Assembly (NCBI RefSeq): GCF_026210795.1
Contig: NC_089429.1
Coordinates: 1,984,001 to 2,048,000, forward strand
Origin: Rhizophagus irregularis
Taxonomy: Eukaryota > Glomeromycota > Glomeromycetes > Glomerales > Glomeraceae
Length of the DNA: 64,000 nucleotides
Direction: 5' to 3'
Made by a program: the position numbers and the translations under genes
Shown here: positions 9,996 to 20,044 of the stretch, piece by piece
How positions within the stretch are numbered: position 1 is the first letter of the stretch
Layout: the number at the start of each line of letters is the position of its first letter
Notes under the pieces: generated by a model
The model's input: only the letters and a program-made list of their open reading frames with translations
What the model was told of the DNA's origin: nothing
Databases searched by the model: none

Positions 9996-10473
9996 CTGTA
10001 TGCCTATTACACATGGATAAAAAATATAAACTAAATTCATACAGAAACCGCTTATATAAGAAGTTCTGCTAAGGTTTTCTCAGCCTCATTCATAGTGACA
10101 GCTCGCTTTGGGGACCTGTTGATGAGTCCTTAGTCACATTATAATACAACTCGAAGAGGGCCTCAAGCTTATCTAGGAGAGCTTGTTTATTCTTGTATGA
10201 TTCGCGGATTTTTGCTATCTTAGCAGTATATGCCGCATTATCTGGGAAGAGTTTTCTGGCCACGAACTTCACATATGATACAGGAGAATTTGCCGTCTGG
10301 ATTCGCTTGATATACTTCACATGGTCCTGGACGAGGTAACTGGTTTTGCTAAACCCAGATACTAATGCGACTACTATAGTATCTTTTAATGCGCGGATAA
10401 TCTTAGGGACAGTTTCGTCAGAGACAACATTAGGCTGAATGCACGATGCCTCGTAAATAACCTCCTCACTAGT

Positions 10474-10481
10474 GCTGTCAG
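10474..10481. repeat. hAT target-site duplication GCTGTCAG (left)
   Basis: GCTGTCAG is repeated at 14913-14920. The empty site in the right copy has this 8-mer once, which proves the insertion. Confidence 0.92.
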
Positions 10482-10650
10482 TAAGGTTGCTTGCCGAAAC
10501 CTGTTTGGCCTAATGCCGAAAGGTGAAACCTCTTATATAGTGCCGAAACGCCGAAACGCCGAAACTGCGAAACCTGTCAAAATTGCGAAACTGCCGAAAC
10601 ATGCCGAAACCTCTATAATAGGTTTCTCCGTAGTTTCGGCATAGTTGATC
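10482..10650. repeat. hAT 5' inverted end and subterminal GCCGAAAC repeats
   Basis: The terminal 19 bp pair perfectly with 14894-14912. At least eight GCCGAAAC or close variants follow within 150 bp. Confidence 0.88.
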
Positions 10651-10989
10651 ATAAGATTTGCATATAGTTACGCCAAGTTACACCAATTAATAATATAATT
10701 TAGATGATCAAATAATCTACAGATAAAAGATTAAACTTCAATATTTTACCGTCGTCTTAGTTCTTCTAAGCTTTATCTAGTGTTAGAATTTTCATTTCTA
10801 ACTCCCATATTAATATTATGATATTACACGTTTTTACAGTTTTTTTTTAAGGGGCTTATATTCATTAAAGGAAAATGCGTAACATGCATTTAATAAACCC
10901 AATTCCGTCATCTCCTTTAACACTGAACTAAAGTTTCTTTTACTTTCTTCCGTTTTCTTAATAATAATATTAATAATAAACTGTTTCAA

Positions 10990-13290
10990 ATGACTGATCA
11001 CATAGAAGATTCACCCATTAAAATGAAAAATAGAGGAGGTCGGCCACCTAATAGCATTTGGGAAGATATTAATAAAGGAGAAGCTGTTGGTTCTGGCAAA
11101 TTTGCCGCCTCCTGCAAGTACTGTAAGAATACATGGTCACGCGGTGAAGTTTCAAAGCTCGAAGAGCATCTTTCAAACCATTGTCCAGATGCGCCAGCAG
11201 CAGTTGTTAGAAGGTATATGACTAAAGTAATGGAACGGCAAGATAAGTCCAAGTCATCCAAAAAAAGAAAATACTCTGAAGGTCAAAGTAACATGGATGA
11301 TTACCATGATTCAACAGAGCTTAACGAACAAAGATGTACACGAATTAATCGTGCATTAGTTAAATTTTTTATTGCGTGCGGAATTGCGTTTAGAGTAGTG
11401 GAACATCCCTTTTTCATCAATTTTATAAAAGAGCTTAATGCCGGGTACAATACACCAACAAGGGAAGTATTAGTAAATCAACTACTTGAACGTGAATTAG
11501 CTCAAGTGAACTTCAAAGTTAATTCTGAGCTTGAAAAGGAAACGAATTTAACGTTAGGTTTGTTAAATTAAATAGGCTATCATACGTCATTTTTATTTAA
11601 TCTTACTTACTATATAATATTAATTTATAATTTAGCCTTTGATGGTTGGACGTCTGGTACACATCGTTCAATTTGGAACTTCATTGTAATGACTCCGTCG
11701 CGTAAAGAATATCTTTATCAACTTTCTGATTTGTCTGAAAATTCGCACACTGCAGAATATCTAGTTACGGTAATTGAAAAGGTTATAGAAGGTATTGGAG
11801 AAGATCGAATATGTGCTGTAGTTTCCGATAATGCGGCCAATGTTCGTAATGCACGAAAAATTATACATGAGAATCATCCAAAGATTGAGAATGTGCGATG
11901 CGTTGCACATTCTATCAATTTAATTGCATGCGACATCGTCAAGGAGAAGTTTGGGGAACGTTTATTAAAACGTGTTAATATTTTGACAACCTTTTTTAGA
12001 AGTTCTCATCAGGCTAATGCAAAACTTGCTCAAATAATTAAAGAAAAAGGAATTAGTGGAGGAGGATTAAAATTATATTGCAAGACACGCTGGACTACTG
12101 CTAGTGAATCCGTAAATTCAGTAATAAATTTGGAATCAGCACTAGAAGAAATGGCCAGCGATCACGATAAAGTGCTAACAAATGATAAAATAAAACCGAT
12201 TATTCAATCGAGAAATTTTTTTTCAAATTTACGAGTTCTTGGATTTGTTCTGGATCCTCTAAGAAAAGCGGTACTTTCATTAGAATCGAGAAGAGCTACA
12301 CTTGCAGATTGTTTCCTGAGCTTGGCAAGACTTGCAGCTACATTAAAAAAGTTACCCAAATCATTAAATCCTGCATTCCGAAGTCATTGTATCAAAGTAA
12401 TAAATGAAAGATTTGATGAATTCGATGATGATAAGTATATTACTTGTTTTTTTATGGATCCCAGATTTAGAAACGCGCCACTTAAAAAATGCGCCCTCAT
12501 GAGAATTATCAAATGTGCAGCTTCAATCGGGAAAAATTTAGGTTTCGACCGTTACGAAGCTGAAACTTTATGTGATCAAATACAGAAATATATTAATGAG
12601 CAAGAGCCATTTGACCTAGATATCGGTTTTGCTAAAGATAATCCCGTGAATTGGTGGAAATATATTAATACCGAACCAGAACCAGATGTCCTGCCAAGAA
12701 TTGCAAGTTATCTATTTGCAATATGTCCTAACTCAGCAACTTGCGAACGTGGATTTTCGACTTTAGGATGGCTATTTCATAAACGTCGCTTAAATCTTAA
12801 TGTGGATAAACTAGAATCCATGTGCAAATTAATTTTGTATTGGAAATCCAATTCAAAAACTGAACTTGGATTTTATGGAATTGATCAAAAAAAGAATACT
12901 CGTCTTAGTGATGATGAGATCAATATACGTATTGCAGAAGCTTTTGCAGAAGATGACGATGAGGAATATAATGAGGAGCAAGCTTCTACTCAGAGATTAA
13001 CTACAAGCGGCGAAACAATACCCGAAGACAATTGCCGTGTAGTAATCGAAAGTCTATGGATTGATCAATTTGTTAATTTATCGCATGATTCAATTACTAG
13101 TGAAATCGGCGATATTCCAAGAGATATATTGGATGATTCAGATGAAAATAATGCGGAAGATGATGAAGTTGATGATAGTGGTAATAACAAGAGACCCGGA
13201 GAAGGTGACTATGATTATGATATAGATGATGTATTAGGTATGGATGACGGTGATAATAATGACGATAATTATGATGATAATGAGGAATAA
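10990..13290 (+). CDS. hAT transposase with BED zinc finger (two exons)
   Basis: Two exons are supported: 10990-11557 and 11636-13290, with a 78-bp intron (GTTTGT...TTTAG), giving 740 residues. The splice reads through from NLTL into AFDGWTSGTHRSIWNF, the conserved start of hAT catalytic domains. Order: BED finger (about 20-65, CKYC...H..H), helical DNA-binding region, RNase H-like catalytic core with DGWTS and VSDNAANVRNA, insertion domain with RCVAHSINLIACD, and the C-terminal dimerisation block (W-W-x-Y, PRIASYLFAICPNSATCERGFSTLGWLFHKRR). A long acidic Asp/Glu/Asn tail ends the protein. It catalyses cut-and-paste transposition in the nucleus. No break is visible; the ATG at 10990 is the first in frame. 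Confidence 0.92.
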
Positions 13291-13910
13291 TAATAATGAG
13301 AAATAATTACAATAGTTAATCCAATGAGAATTAATTCTAATATCATGTGATTTAAATAATGATACTATTTAGGAAATAAATGATGTAATTATGCAGGGCA
13401 AAATATTCGCGATCAAAGTCCAGTTAACATATAATTATGCAGGCAATGCAGGCAATTGTAATTTTATATTATATTTTAAAACATTGCAATTTAATTAAGG
13501 AATAAGGATAAGCATATTATATTTTAAAAATAGTGCAATTTAATTAAGGAATAAGGATAAGCATATTATATTAGAATCAATAAGTTTTAAGGACTTCGTT
13601 AATTAAATTTATTACATTAGATCAATAAATTTTAAGAACTGCGTTACAAAAAAAAATTTAGAACTGCGTTAATTAAATTTATTACATTAGAATCAAAACT
13701 GTGTTTATTTTGTTACAAATACTTTAATTATGTAGAATGTTATTATGTTCATCAGTTCATGTTTTAAACATTATAACGAATTTTAAAATTATTATAAATA
13801 TTATGAAATTTGAATTTTTTTTTCGCAATTCAAAACCAAATTGTATTTTAATTTTCAAATTGTATTTAATTTTCAAATTTCAAGTTACGAAAAAATCATA
13901 AAAATAAAAA
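13291..13910. other. AT-rich spacer inside the hAT element
   Basis: About 620 bp between the two hAT genes with no coding frame. It holds imperfect short direct repeats: a piece beginning TTTAATTAAGGAATAAGGATAAGC occurs twice near 13490-13565, and an AATAAATTTTAAGAACTGCG-like piece occurs two or three times. Confidence 0.6.
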
Positions 13911-14585
13911 ATGGCAGCATTAGTACCTTTTGTCCCACCGCCACCACCAGTATTCCAATGGACGATTAACGCAGCTAGGCAATTAATCGCGGAGCGGAGA
14001 AACTTACATCAGCAATTCGAAAGAATTGCAAACCGTCATCATGTAAATGCATGGACAATAATAGCAAATAGGGTGTTCGTTGCAACGGGATTTGCAGCGA
14101 CACCCAGGCAATGCCAAACAAAATGGAATGCCCTCAAACGAGGTTATGAAAACCTCAGTAGGATAATAAATAATAATGATGACGACATTCCTATTATAAG
14201 CCCAAATAGTTTCGATAGAGCGTGTTTTGCTGATATGAACGATGAATTCTGGTTACAAACCGGTAATTATTATTAATTATTATTTTAAATTAATTTTATT
14301 TAGGCAATTCATTCAATTCATTAATATTTTTATTGGATTTTAGATCTGTTTAGACGAGAGTATCGACGGCAGCATGCTGCGCATGATCGACGTCGATATG
14401 AATATAGATTGCGAAGGGAAAGAAGAAGGTCGCGATCTAGGTCTCGATCAAGAAGTAGATCAAGAAGTAGAGATAGAAGACGAGATAGAAGTAGAGATAG
14501 AAGACGAGATAGAAGTAGAGATAGAAGACGGGACAGAAGTAGAGATAGAAGAAGAGGTAGAAGCAGGTCCCCACATAGAAGATAA
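13911..14585 (+). CDS. Second hAT gene: Myb/SANT-like domain plus Arg/Ser-rich tail
   Basis: Two exons fit: 13911-14262 and 14344-14585, with an 81-bp intron (GTAATT...TTTTAG), giving 197 residues. Residues about 20-110 form a trihelical Myb/SANT or MADF-like DNA-binding domain (WTINAARQLIAERRN, NAWTIIANRVF, RQCQTKWNALKRGYENL). After the splice the frame becomes RREYRRQHAAHDRRR and then an almost pure Arg-Ser/Arg-Asp repeat ending SRSPHRR. Such RS tails are known from splicing factors. Many Harbinger elements need a Myb-like helper for nuclear import and DNA binding; a similar helper role here is inference. The gene lies inside the hAT ends and is co-oriented with the transposase. Confidence 0.75.
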
Positions 14586-14754
14586 AGATATTATTAAATT
14601 TTAATTTTTATTATATTTTTAATCGTGTATTTTATTAGTTTAATATTAAATATTATAAAATAAATATTTACATACAAAAAATCATATTGTCTTTAATCTT
14701 TATTCTTATAAATTGTTTAAATGCCGAAACTCTAATTAAATCATATAGAAAGTA

Positions 14755-14912
14755 TTGCCGAAACGCCGAAACAGTTTCGGCAAGTTACGGCAGTTTCGCG
14801 ATTTTGATAGGTTTCGCAGTTTCGGCATTTCTTGATGATTTCGCGAAACTAGTTTCGGCAGTTTCGCGTACGCCATTCTGCCGAAACCCTCTAGTTTCGG
14901 CAAGCAACCTTA
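14755..14912. repeat. hAT 3' subterminal repeats and inverted end
   Basis: Multiple GTTTCGGC copies in both orientations end in GTTTCGGCAAGCAACCTTA, the complement of the 5' end. Confidence 0.88.
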
Positions 14913-14920
14913 GCTGTCAG
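14913..14920. repeat. hAT target-site duplication GCTGTCAG (right)
   Basis: Matches 10474-10481. Confidence 0.92.
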
Positions 14921-15042
14921 TGCTGTTAATAATGCTTGCGAATTCGGTATATGTTGACATGATTCTTTGTACTTTGTAAAAAATATAAATCTTCAGTTAC
15001 CTGTTCATTCAAATAAGAAAAAATAAGTATGAACCTCGGGGT

Positions 15043-15567
15043 TTACACTTGGGATACTGCAAGGCAGTAGAAGTGTCGCTCGGCCTTTTGTATCAATGGA
15101 GAGCCTGGTCTATATAACCAGGGGATAGCGACTTTCTGGATAATCCTAGCCGCTTTATTGTTCCTTCTTTCTATATATCTCCTAAAGGCTTTCTGGATCA
15201 TTTCAGCATGATGAGTATAATAGTCGAAATTAAAATGCTTTGAACAACTATATAAATGTAGTCGTACTGCTTGATCCATGGAAGTGTCGGCTCCCCATCC
15301 GCGATCAATAAAAGATTTACAGTAGGTACAGTACCACTTATTTGGTAGTCGTGATACTATTCTCCTAATGTGCACAATATAAGCATATACAGCTTGACGA
15401 GACCTTGGATAAGGTAGCCGCCTATGAAAACCTATTCTACTACAAGTCTCATAATATTGCACAGCATTCTGAATGCGCTTAGCCCACATGTGGAAACTTT
15501 CGTCGTCTTGTCTACCTAATCCGTCGGTGTTTTGCATTTGGGTATCTTGTAAGATTACATATCCCAT
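15043..15567 (-). CDS. IQ-motif / Cys-pair protein of the virus-like element (left copy)
   Basis: A 174-residue protein from ATG 15567; the frame stays open four codons further upstream but has no ATG there. It contains a Trp-rich N-terminal half, a YCTYC cysteine pair with downstream Cys/His that could bind zinc, and a C-terminal basic helix IQKAFRRYIERRN followed by ARIIQKVA, which matches the calmodulin-binding IQ pattern (IQxxxRxxxxR) twice. It lies just downstream of the polymerase gene in the same orientation with a short spacer. The right twin is at 59987-60511 and differs by two residues. I do not recognise the family; calmodulin binding is inference. Confidence 0.6.
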   Translation of the reverse strand: MGYVILQDTQMQNTDGLGRQDDESFHMWAKRIQNAVQYYETCSRIGFHRRLPYPRSRQAVYAYIVHIRRIVSRLPNKWYCTYCKSFIDRGWGADTSMDQAVRLHLYSCSKHFNFDYYTHHAEMIQKAFRRYIERRNNKAARIIQKVAIPWLYRPGSPLIQKAERHFYCLAVSQV

Positions 15568-15630
15568 AGGTTTATTCAATTATGCCATCACGATATGTCA
15601 GTAAAAAATAAACCTACCAGTTCTTAGCAA

Positions 15631-17484
15631 TCATGTCCAGATAACCTTGTTTGCATTTTTCACATGGCAGTATCCCGCGGTTTCAAACTTGAAAGTCTTT
15701 AGAGTCGTATCTGCATTCTCTGAACAAGTGAAAAGCGCGGGGCTATCTGGCTGCTCTTCTAAAATAAATCCGTCTGTATGGATACGTCGTACTTTATCCT
15801 TGTATGGTTGAATTGCCTCAGATGTGATTTTGCGACCACGTGCTAATAAGAATGGGGCGATCCTGGGATACTCACCTTTGAAGGGATTACCCGGGTTTGT
15901 AAACTGGAATTGCCACTGGTCAGATCCTACTGGTATGATAGAGTCGAGTGTATGGCCCTCTGGAAATGTAAATGGGTCTGTTTGATCTGTGGTGAGTGTC
16001 TTGTAATTACGCTTCCTCTGGCATAATGCTCCCCATAATGTGTTGAGGACTCGCTTTGCCACGCGGCCAGCTATGCCACCCTGGTTTTTAATTTTGAAGA
16101 GGAAGTGTACATACTCACCGAATATTACAGTTCCAGGGATTCTCGCTTGTCTATCATATATCAATGCATTTGGCTTCCCATCCTGTATTAACTGTATATT
16201 GAGACCAAGTTTTTTTGCTCGTTGTAAGTCGATGAATGTATAGATTCCCCTTTTATTCTGTCGGAAGAGAATATTATTTCCACTTACCTTAGCACGAAAT
16301 AATCCATACAAGGCATAACCCCTGTGGTCAACAAAGTCATTAAGTGTCTGGAATTTACCCCGTCTGATTGGAAAGTTCACATTCGATTGTTGGATACTCG
16401 GGTATAAACTTGTTGCGTCGTACTGTCTTCCATAGCCCTTCCACTCGTTATCTGCCCAGATTAATCCTCCCATCATTGCATCACTTATCCACTCTGCTTC
16501 TATCGGGTCAAGAGGATCATTAGCCGGAATCCCTACACTTAATCGTTCGAATAACCAGAGAGCCGTTCTTTTGTAAGACCAGTTATGGTATGATAAGTCG
16601 ATTCCTAAACCGAACTTCTTTGTCTCCTGTAGAAAGGAATTCCGCTCCTCGTGGATTCTCTGATATGCTTCTTCGAGAGTTTCATATACCCCAGTCTTAC
16701 AGTTTTTCTCGACGGGGATGAAAAAACTCTTGGAATTCTTAGTTTTTTGAAACTGCCCAATTGTGCAAGAATTAACCGTTTTGCCGTTGTATATTGTGAC
16801 TACATTATTGGTCCCATCTTCATGGTATACAATGGGTAAATTACGCTTTCTATCTATTTTACTGGGGTGGAGTCTTTCAGGATTTAACGCGAGGGAGTAA
16901 TGGCCTTCTGATAGGATGAGTGTTACACATCTATCGGACTTACTCTTAGAGATTCGGGTAATGTCAACCACAATATTAATTGCGAGACTTCCTGCGAGTT
17001 GTTCAACCTTGTCCATGCATGAAACTGGGATGGGAGCATCGCGATTGAGACCTAATGCCTTTTTGATATACTCGGGCTTTTCGATTGACTTTGGCATTTT
17101 AGAGAATGTGCCGTAGATATATTTTAGGCATTCATACAGGCAATCATTTAGCTGCCTGTTGCAACCCCTTGCAACTGGTGGGGCATCTCTCACATAAATT
17201 ATGAATCGTTCAAAATAATCAGGGTCTGCGTCATCCGGTAGTTGTGCTTCGTCGTAGTGGTCCAAGAGTGAGAGGAGACTGGCTGGTTGGTTTCCTGATG
17301 TCCATCCACCGGGTTTCCAGTTTTCATAGGGGAGCAGGATCTGGAATTTATGTGTCGGATACCGGAATTGGAGTCGCTGTCCAAGTTTTGCTATTGCTCC
17401 TCTGGAAAATCTTGCGCCTGAATACTGTAATTCTTTAATATCCGGTCTTGTAGGTAAAGCACGGACAATCTCTGAATAAACCAT
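15631..17484 (-). CDS. Family-B DNA polymerase of the virus-like element (left copy)
   Basis: 617 residues from ATG 17484. The C-terminal half carries polymerase motifs in order: motif A YDATSLYPSIQ (about 362-372), motif B KRVLNTLWGALCQRK and motif C RRIHTDGFIL, followed by a conserved Lys/Asn tail. DxxSLYPS and xTDG are typical of the protein-primed, organellar and viral B-type group. A clear 3'-5' exonuclease is not seen. The first 300 or so residues instead contain NDCLYECLKYIYG and GHYSLA, a Cys/His spacing reminiscent of OTU-like peptidases (tentative). It would copy the element's DNA. It looks whole, and the right twin differs at three residues. Family (Polinton-like or other) cannot be fixed from this window. 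Confidence 0.85.
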   Translation of the reverse strand: MVYSEIVRALPTRPDIKELQYSGARFSRGAIAKLGQRLQFRYPTHKFQILLPYENWKPGGWTSGNQPASLLSLLDHYDEAQLPDDADPDYFERFIIYVRDAPPVARGCNRQLNDCLYECLKYIYGTFSKMPKSIEKPEYIKKALGLNRDAPIPVSCMDKVEQLAGSLAINIVVDITRISKSKSDRCVTLILSEGHYSLALNPERLHPSKIDRKRNLPIVYHEDGTNNVVTIYNGKTVNSCTIGQFQKTKNSKSFFIPVEKNCKTGVYETLEEAYQRIHEERNSFLQETKKFGLGIDLSYHNWSYKRTALWLFERLSVGIPANDPLDPIEAEWISDAMMGGLIWADNEWKGYGRQYDATSLYPSIQQSNVNFPIRRGKFQTLNDFVDHRGYALYGLFRAKVSGNNILFRQNKRGIYTFIDLQRAKKLGLNIQLIQDGKPNALIYDRQARIPGTVIFGEYVHFLFKIKNQGGIAGRVAKRVLNTLWGALCQRKRNYKTLTTDQTDPFTFPEGHTLDSIIPVGSDQWQFQFTNPGNPFKGEYPRIAPFLLARGRKITSEAIQPYKDKVRRIHTDGFILEEQPDSPALFTCSENADTTLKTFKFETAGYCHVKNANKVIWT

Positions 17485-17567
17485 TTGATGTATTTATGAA
17501 TTGTGTTCAGTTGTAATATAGGTTTTTTATACAAAAAATATAAGATAACTAAGAAGTGCTTATCTTA

Positions 17568-20044
17568 TTAAAAGGAGTCAATCTTGCTGCATACACGATC
17601 AAGATCCTCTTCATCCCAGTCGTCGATGAGTCCATTGGCGGCTTCCCATTCACGTTCCATATCGGTTTTTGGACGTTCTTCGGGGATCTCTCGCGCTTTA
17701 CCCTTATCTGCCCTCATAGTTTCATAACCAGAGGGGGTGGGGATAATTTCAGCATCACGATTATCCTTGTATACTCTTATTAAATCTGCGAGTTCTTTAC
17801 GACTAGGTGTTTTAGGTAAGTATCCATTATATTCGATCCAGTCCTTGAAGCAGTCTACTACTTCCATAAGGTAATACTGGTACTCGTCCTCAATACGCGT
17901 TGTGGGACATTCCTCTACTTCAAACGCGAGTATTTCCCAGTCGTATTCATCTGACGCGTCTTGGTACTTGGCCCATAATTCCTTACCTGTATTGTAGAGA
18001 TCATCGAAGGTTTGGTCCTTTGAATTTTTAACCCACGGTTTGCGATCCCATCGGTGTCTTTCATGCCAAGCCCAGTGCGCTCGAGTGCCTTCCTTTGGTT
18101 CAGGATCCTGGTCGACTTCTGGTTCTGTGTCGGGTTCTGGGATAAATTGCTCTTCAGGAGCCGGTTCTGGGTCAGGCTTAGTGACAGATGCAGAAGATTC
18201 TGCGGGAGACTCGAGTTGTTGTTCAGGAGTTGGGTCCACGGTTGTAAAATCTGAGTCAGATAGCAAGTCATCTAAAACGTCATAGTCATCATCTGGTTCA
18301 GGGGTAAGTTCTTCTTGGTCAGGTTCCTCGTCAGATAGATAACAATCTGAGAAGCTATCTATAGGTTTATCAGTGTCTGACTCATTAGTATCTTCATCGG
18401 GATCCGGTTGTTCTTCCCTTAACTTTTGTGGACGTTCTTTTAAGTGATCAGGCTTGGGTGGAAGCGGTGGAGGAGTCTTGCGAATTACAGGTGCGGGTTT
18501 TTCCTCAGCGGGTTTCTCTTGTACGTCTTGTGGATTGTTGGCTGGATTATATATATTTGCCAAGAACTTCTCTAAGGCTTTGGGATCTGATGCGGGTTTT
18601 TTAGAAGTCTCTATATCGATTCCTTCTATGTCTATCTCGTCTGTTTCGTGGATCCAGTTTTTGCTGAGGAATTTCTTGTAGAGGTCCTCCCTGGATATGC
18701 TGTAAACTCGAGTGCGCTTCTTATCAATATACATTCGATCACTATTTATATTTAACTCATTTGATAGGATTCTAGAAGCATTTATCTTTGATAGGGGTGA
18801 AATGCAATGAGTTTCGCAATATGAAGTATATACCCTATAAAATTCTTGAACAGGTAGGTCGGTCATATAATTTTTCATTACGAGATATGTGTCCTTTATA
18901 AATTGGAATAGCGGTGGAAGAGTCGAGATGATATGTTCCTGTTTGGATGTTGTCATAGGTGGCGGATTTCCATTGAAGTCCGGGTAAGCATTCGCGATGG
19001 CTCTCAAGTATGCATAGAATGCCTCACTGGCGCCTGGGTATTTCATAGCGTCACCGAGTTTTTTGAAGTAGTTGAGGTCTCCCTTGCGAGATGGTGACAC
19101 GTCCAAGAACACTGTGCGCCTATCATCATTCTCCACTCTGAGAGCATTTTCGTTGGTTAGGATGATAGTGGACATAAAGTTCTTGTAATGTGTTGGCGTC
19201 TTGTATTTTTCATGGATTTCCATTATGTCACTCGTTACCTTATCTTTTAAAGAGCGATATAGATTATTCCACTGGCTTTTTTCTGTGGGCATTTCCTCGA
19301 GAAGGAGAAGAATCTTACCTTGTAATTGCCCATTGAAACTTCCAAGAATCGTCTGAGGATCGCTGGTCTTATAAACGAGTTGAGTGCCTAGGGACGCTGC
19401 GCTGAATGAAATCTGTTATAATACCTTTGCCCCAACCCTGTCCAGATTTCAGGTAAAGGATCGAGTACATCTTCCTTCCAGCAGATACACCGGCCAACCA
19501 CTTGATGATATACTCAGTGAGATTCCAATCACCCGAACACCAGATATCCTGAATGTGAGGAAGATAAATTTAACCGCGAGGTGAATTGTAGACTCAAAGG
19601 TAGATATCGGACGTAAGACGTGGAGGAATCCGGGAAGATATTTAGATAGAGTTGGCCGGTTAAGGATCTGAAGATTCGCTGTTTATGGGGATCACAGGTT
19701 GCATTACATACATCGGTATTCTCGACCATAAACCATTTGTAGATGTTGAACTCGGTCTTTTGAGAGGGTCCTTGTTCAGATTGTGTGTAGAATGCCTTCG
19801 TGATTGGACGGATAAGTTTACCAATATTTTTGTCAATAACGTGTTTCAAACTTTTACTATCCGGGTCCCACCAGAAAACCCCATGAAAATCTGCACAGGG
19901 AATGAAATAACTGCAAAGATACCTCTTGGCTTGATCGAGGTCACTCATACTCTTTGCAGCGACAATAAGCCGTTTAAGCTCATCGATACTGAAGGCTTTC
20001 GTTTGTTCACCGAACTTAGGGATAACTTGAGCTTGAGCGGTCAT
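17568..20044 (-). CDS. Primase/SF3-like helicase region of the virus-like element (left copy)
   Basis: The region upstream of the polymerase in the same orientation. The start-side part (from ATG 20044) has conserved Trp/Asp-rich blocks. A Walker-A-like GQGWGKG, an acidic Walker-B-like block and ILTNENALRVENDDRR (sensor/motif C) mark a superfamily-3, D5/DUF5906-like helicase, the replication helicase of many small eukaryotic DNA viruses and some phages. The other end is a long Pro/Glu/Asp-rich, probably disordered tail from about residue 230 of the larger 574-codon frame, then a helical segment. The left copy has a long intact frame of 574 codons; whether the start-side part is one gene, spliced or lightly broken cannot be settled here. 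The right copy (55510-57986) has about two or three breaks. Confidence 0.65.

Larger units (their letters stand above)
10482..14912 (+). mobile_element. hAT DNA transposon, apparently complete
   Basis: A 4431-bp element with perfect 19-bp inverted ends (TAAGGTTGCTTGCCGAAAC and its complement) and an 8-bp target duplication. Both subterminal zones (about 10490-10640 and 14755-14895) carry many GCCGAAAC / GTTTCGGC copies, as expected of hAT transposase binding sites. It encodes a spliced BED-finger hAT transposase and a second spliced gene for a Myb/SANT-like, Arg/Ser-rich protein, both on the plus strand. Open genes, perfect ends and absence from the near-identical right copy point to very recent and possibly ongoing activity. 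A 243-bp deletion derivative with the same ends lies at 22417-22659. Confidence 0.95.
10090..14962 (-). pseudogene. Small gene of the virus-like element split by the hAT insertion
   Basis: The two pieces, 14913-14962 (start side) and about 10090-10481, correspond to the uninterrupted 156-codon gene at 60594-61064 in the right copy. The 4.4 kb hAT transposon sits between them. The product family is not recognised: it is a mostly helical, Lys-rich protein. This is an insertional fossil in the left copy only. Confidence 0.75.

Noticed and set aside
11689-11757. ATG at 11689 as the start of a separate transposase gene
   Set aside because: The upstream exon splices in frame into the conserved FDGWTSG segment, so this ATG is internal.
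13911-14276. Myb-like gene considered a host gene hit by hAT
   Set aside because: It lies inside the perfect hAT ends, and the empty site in the right copy lacks it.
14374-14604. Acidic Glu/Asp/Val repeat frame in the hAT
   Set aside because: It is a shadow of the Arg/Ser repeat frame that joins the Myb-like exon by a proper intron.
15631-17484. Polymerase considered as a mitochondrial linear plasmid gene
   Set aside because: Neighbours (F-box, NPxTGRxI protein, SF3-like helicase) and nuclear-type transposons inserted in it favour a virus-like nuclear element.
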